Below, in pieces: positions 5,463 to 5,773 of a DNA stretch of 5,773 nucleotides (within the stretch, counting starts at the first letter, position 1; every line of letters begins with the position of its first letter). The notes beneath the pieces were generated by a model. The model ran no database searches. It was not told the DNA's origin and worked only from the letters and a program-made list of their open reading frames with translations. A program made the position numbers and the translations under genes. Origin of the DNA: an uncultured Ruminococcus sp. (GTDB lineage: Bacteria > Bacillota > Clostridia > Oscillospirales > Ruminococcaceae); the NCBI GenBank assembly GCA_946186215.1, contig CAMHMM010000126.1, forward strand, positions 1 through 5,773, in the 5' to 3' direction.

Positions 5463-5773
5463 ATGGCAAAACAACCTTTCATATGCCCTATGATTGACAT
5501 GGATTGTAAATTATCAGACACCATACAAGAATACTATATTTCATGTAGTAGATATAGGTATCATACCTTTGTAAATGTTTATGGTGGATTTGAGAGATTT
5601 AAAGAGCATGTATATAATTTGATGGATAAAAACAATGTCATCAAAACCCCTCTTTTATACGCGTGTTCTTTTGAGTTTTTGTCAAAACACATTTCAGAGT
5701 ATACTTTAAAAATATGGACTCCTCATGGATATATTATCTTAATTTCTTTTGAAGACTCTATTGTGACAGATAT
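5463..5773 (+). CDS. Unrecognised AT-rich gene, 5' part only (runs off the right edge)
   Basis: From ATG 5463 the frame is open for 103 codons to the window end, beginning MAKQPFICPMIDMDCKLSD. The piece is rich in Tyr, Phe, Ile, Lys and Ser, and near its end has an alternating, strand-like stretch, TLKIWTPHGYIILISFED (about 80-97). Three cysteines fall in the first 27 residues (8, 15, 27). There is no signal peptide or clear membrane span. GC is about 30% by hand count, against roughly 50-55% in aroC, and codons favour A/T endings, suggesting different ancestry from the genes to its left. The ribosome binding site, however, is well formed and lies in the last codons of the upstream gene, four bases from the ATG. 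No family is recognised; the missing C-terminal part could decide this. An open frame of this length in 30% GC DNA, with a good start site, is unlikely by chance. Confidence 0.75.
   Translation, partial: MAKQPFICPMIDMDCKLSDTIQEYYISCSRYRYHTFVNVYGGFERFKEHVYNLMDKNNVIKTPLLYACSFEFLSKHISEYTLKIWTPHGYIILISFEDSIVTD

Noticed and set aside
1..5773. CRISPR array, tRNA, rRNA, insertion-sequence ends or transposase
   Set aside because: I saw no regularly spaced direct repeats, no cloverleaf or rRNA-like sequence, and no transposase or integrase motif in any complete frame.

Overview
The window looks like chromosomal DNA from a low-to-mid GC Bacillota bacterium, probably a Clostridia/Oscillospiraceae (Ruminococcus-like) gut or rumen organism. 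This is inferred from strong AGGAGG-type ribosome binding sites, tightly packed co-directional genes, GTG starts, and the style of the membrane and orphan proteins. It is not a firm taxonomic call.

Layout: (1) Bases 1-108 are very AT-rich (about 21% GC by hand count) and contain a coding-like minus-strand reading frame that runs off the left edge. (2) A polytopic membrane protein (109-1032, +) starts abruptly at that AT-rich edge with GTG and no Shine-Dalgarno site; it may be the C-terminal part of a longer protein. (3) A 78-base intergenic gap holds two abutting hairpins. (4) Then follows a compact plus-strand array: chorismate synthase (aroC, 1111-2211), a DUF389 membrane protein (2231-3010), a nucleoside phosphorylase-family enzyme (3029-3808), a 121-residue orphan (3825-4190), a compact metallo-beta-lactamase-fold hydrolase (4196-4786), a two-segment membrane protein with a basic tail (4856-5458), and the start of an AT-rich orphan (5463 to the right edge, about 30% GC).

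Gaps from aroC to the MBL gene are 5-19 bases, so these five are probably one transcription unit. A 69-base gap with a perfect TTGACA box precedes the last complete gene and may carry an internal promoter. Two genes end in the same bases (AATGAGGTGA), which also supply the Shine-Dalgarno site of the next gene, suggesting translational coupling. aroC is the only gene with a secure function; the set does not form an obvious pathway, and no mobile-element gene, CRISPR array, tRNA or rRNA is visible.

The points most worth a second look are the two AT-rich edges, which flank a GC-richer core and carry unrecognised coding-like sequence, and the possible 5' truncation of the first plus-strand gene at the left edge.
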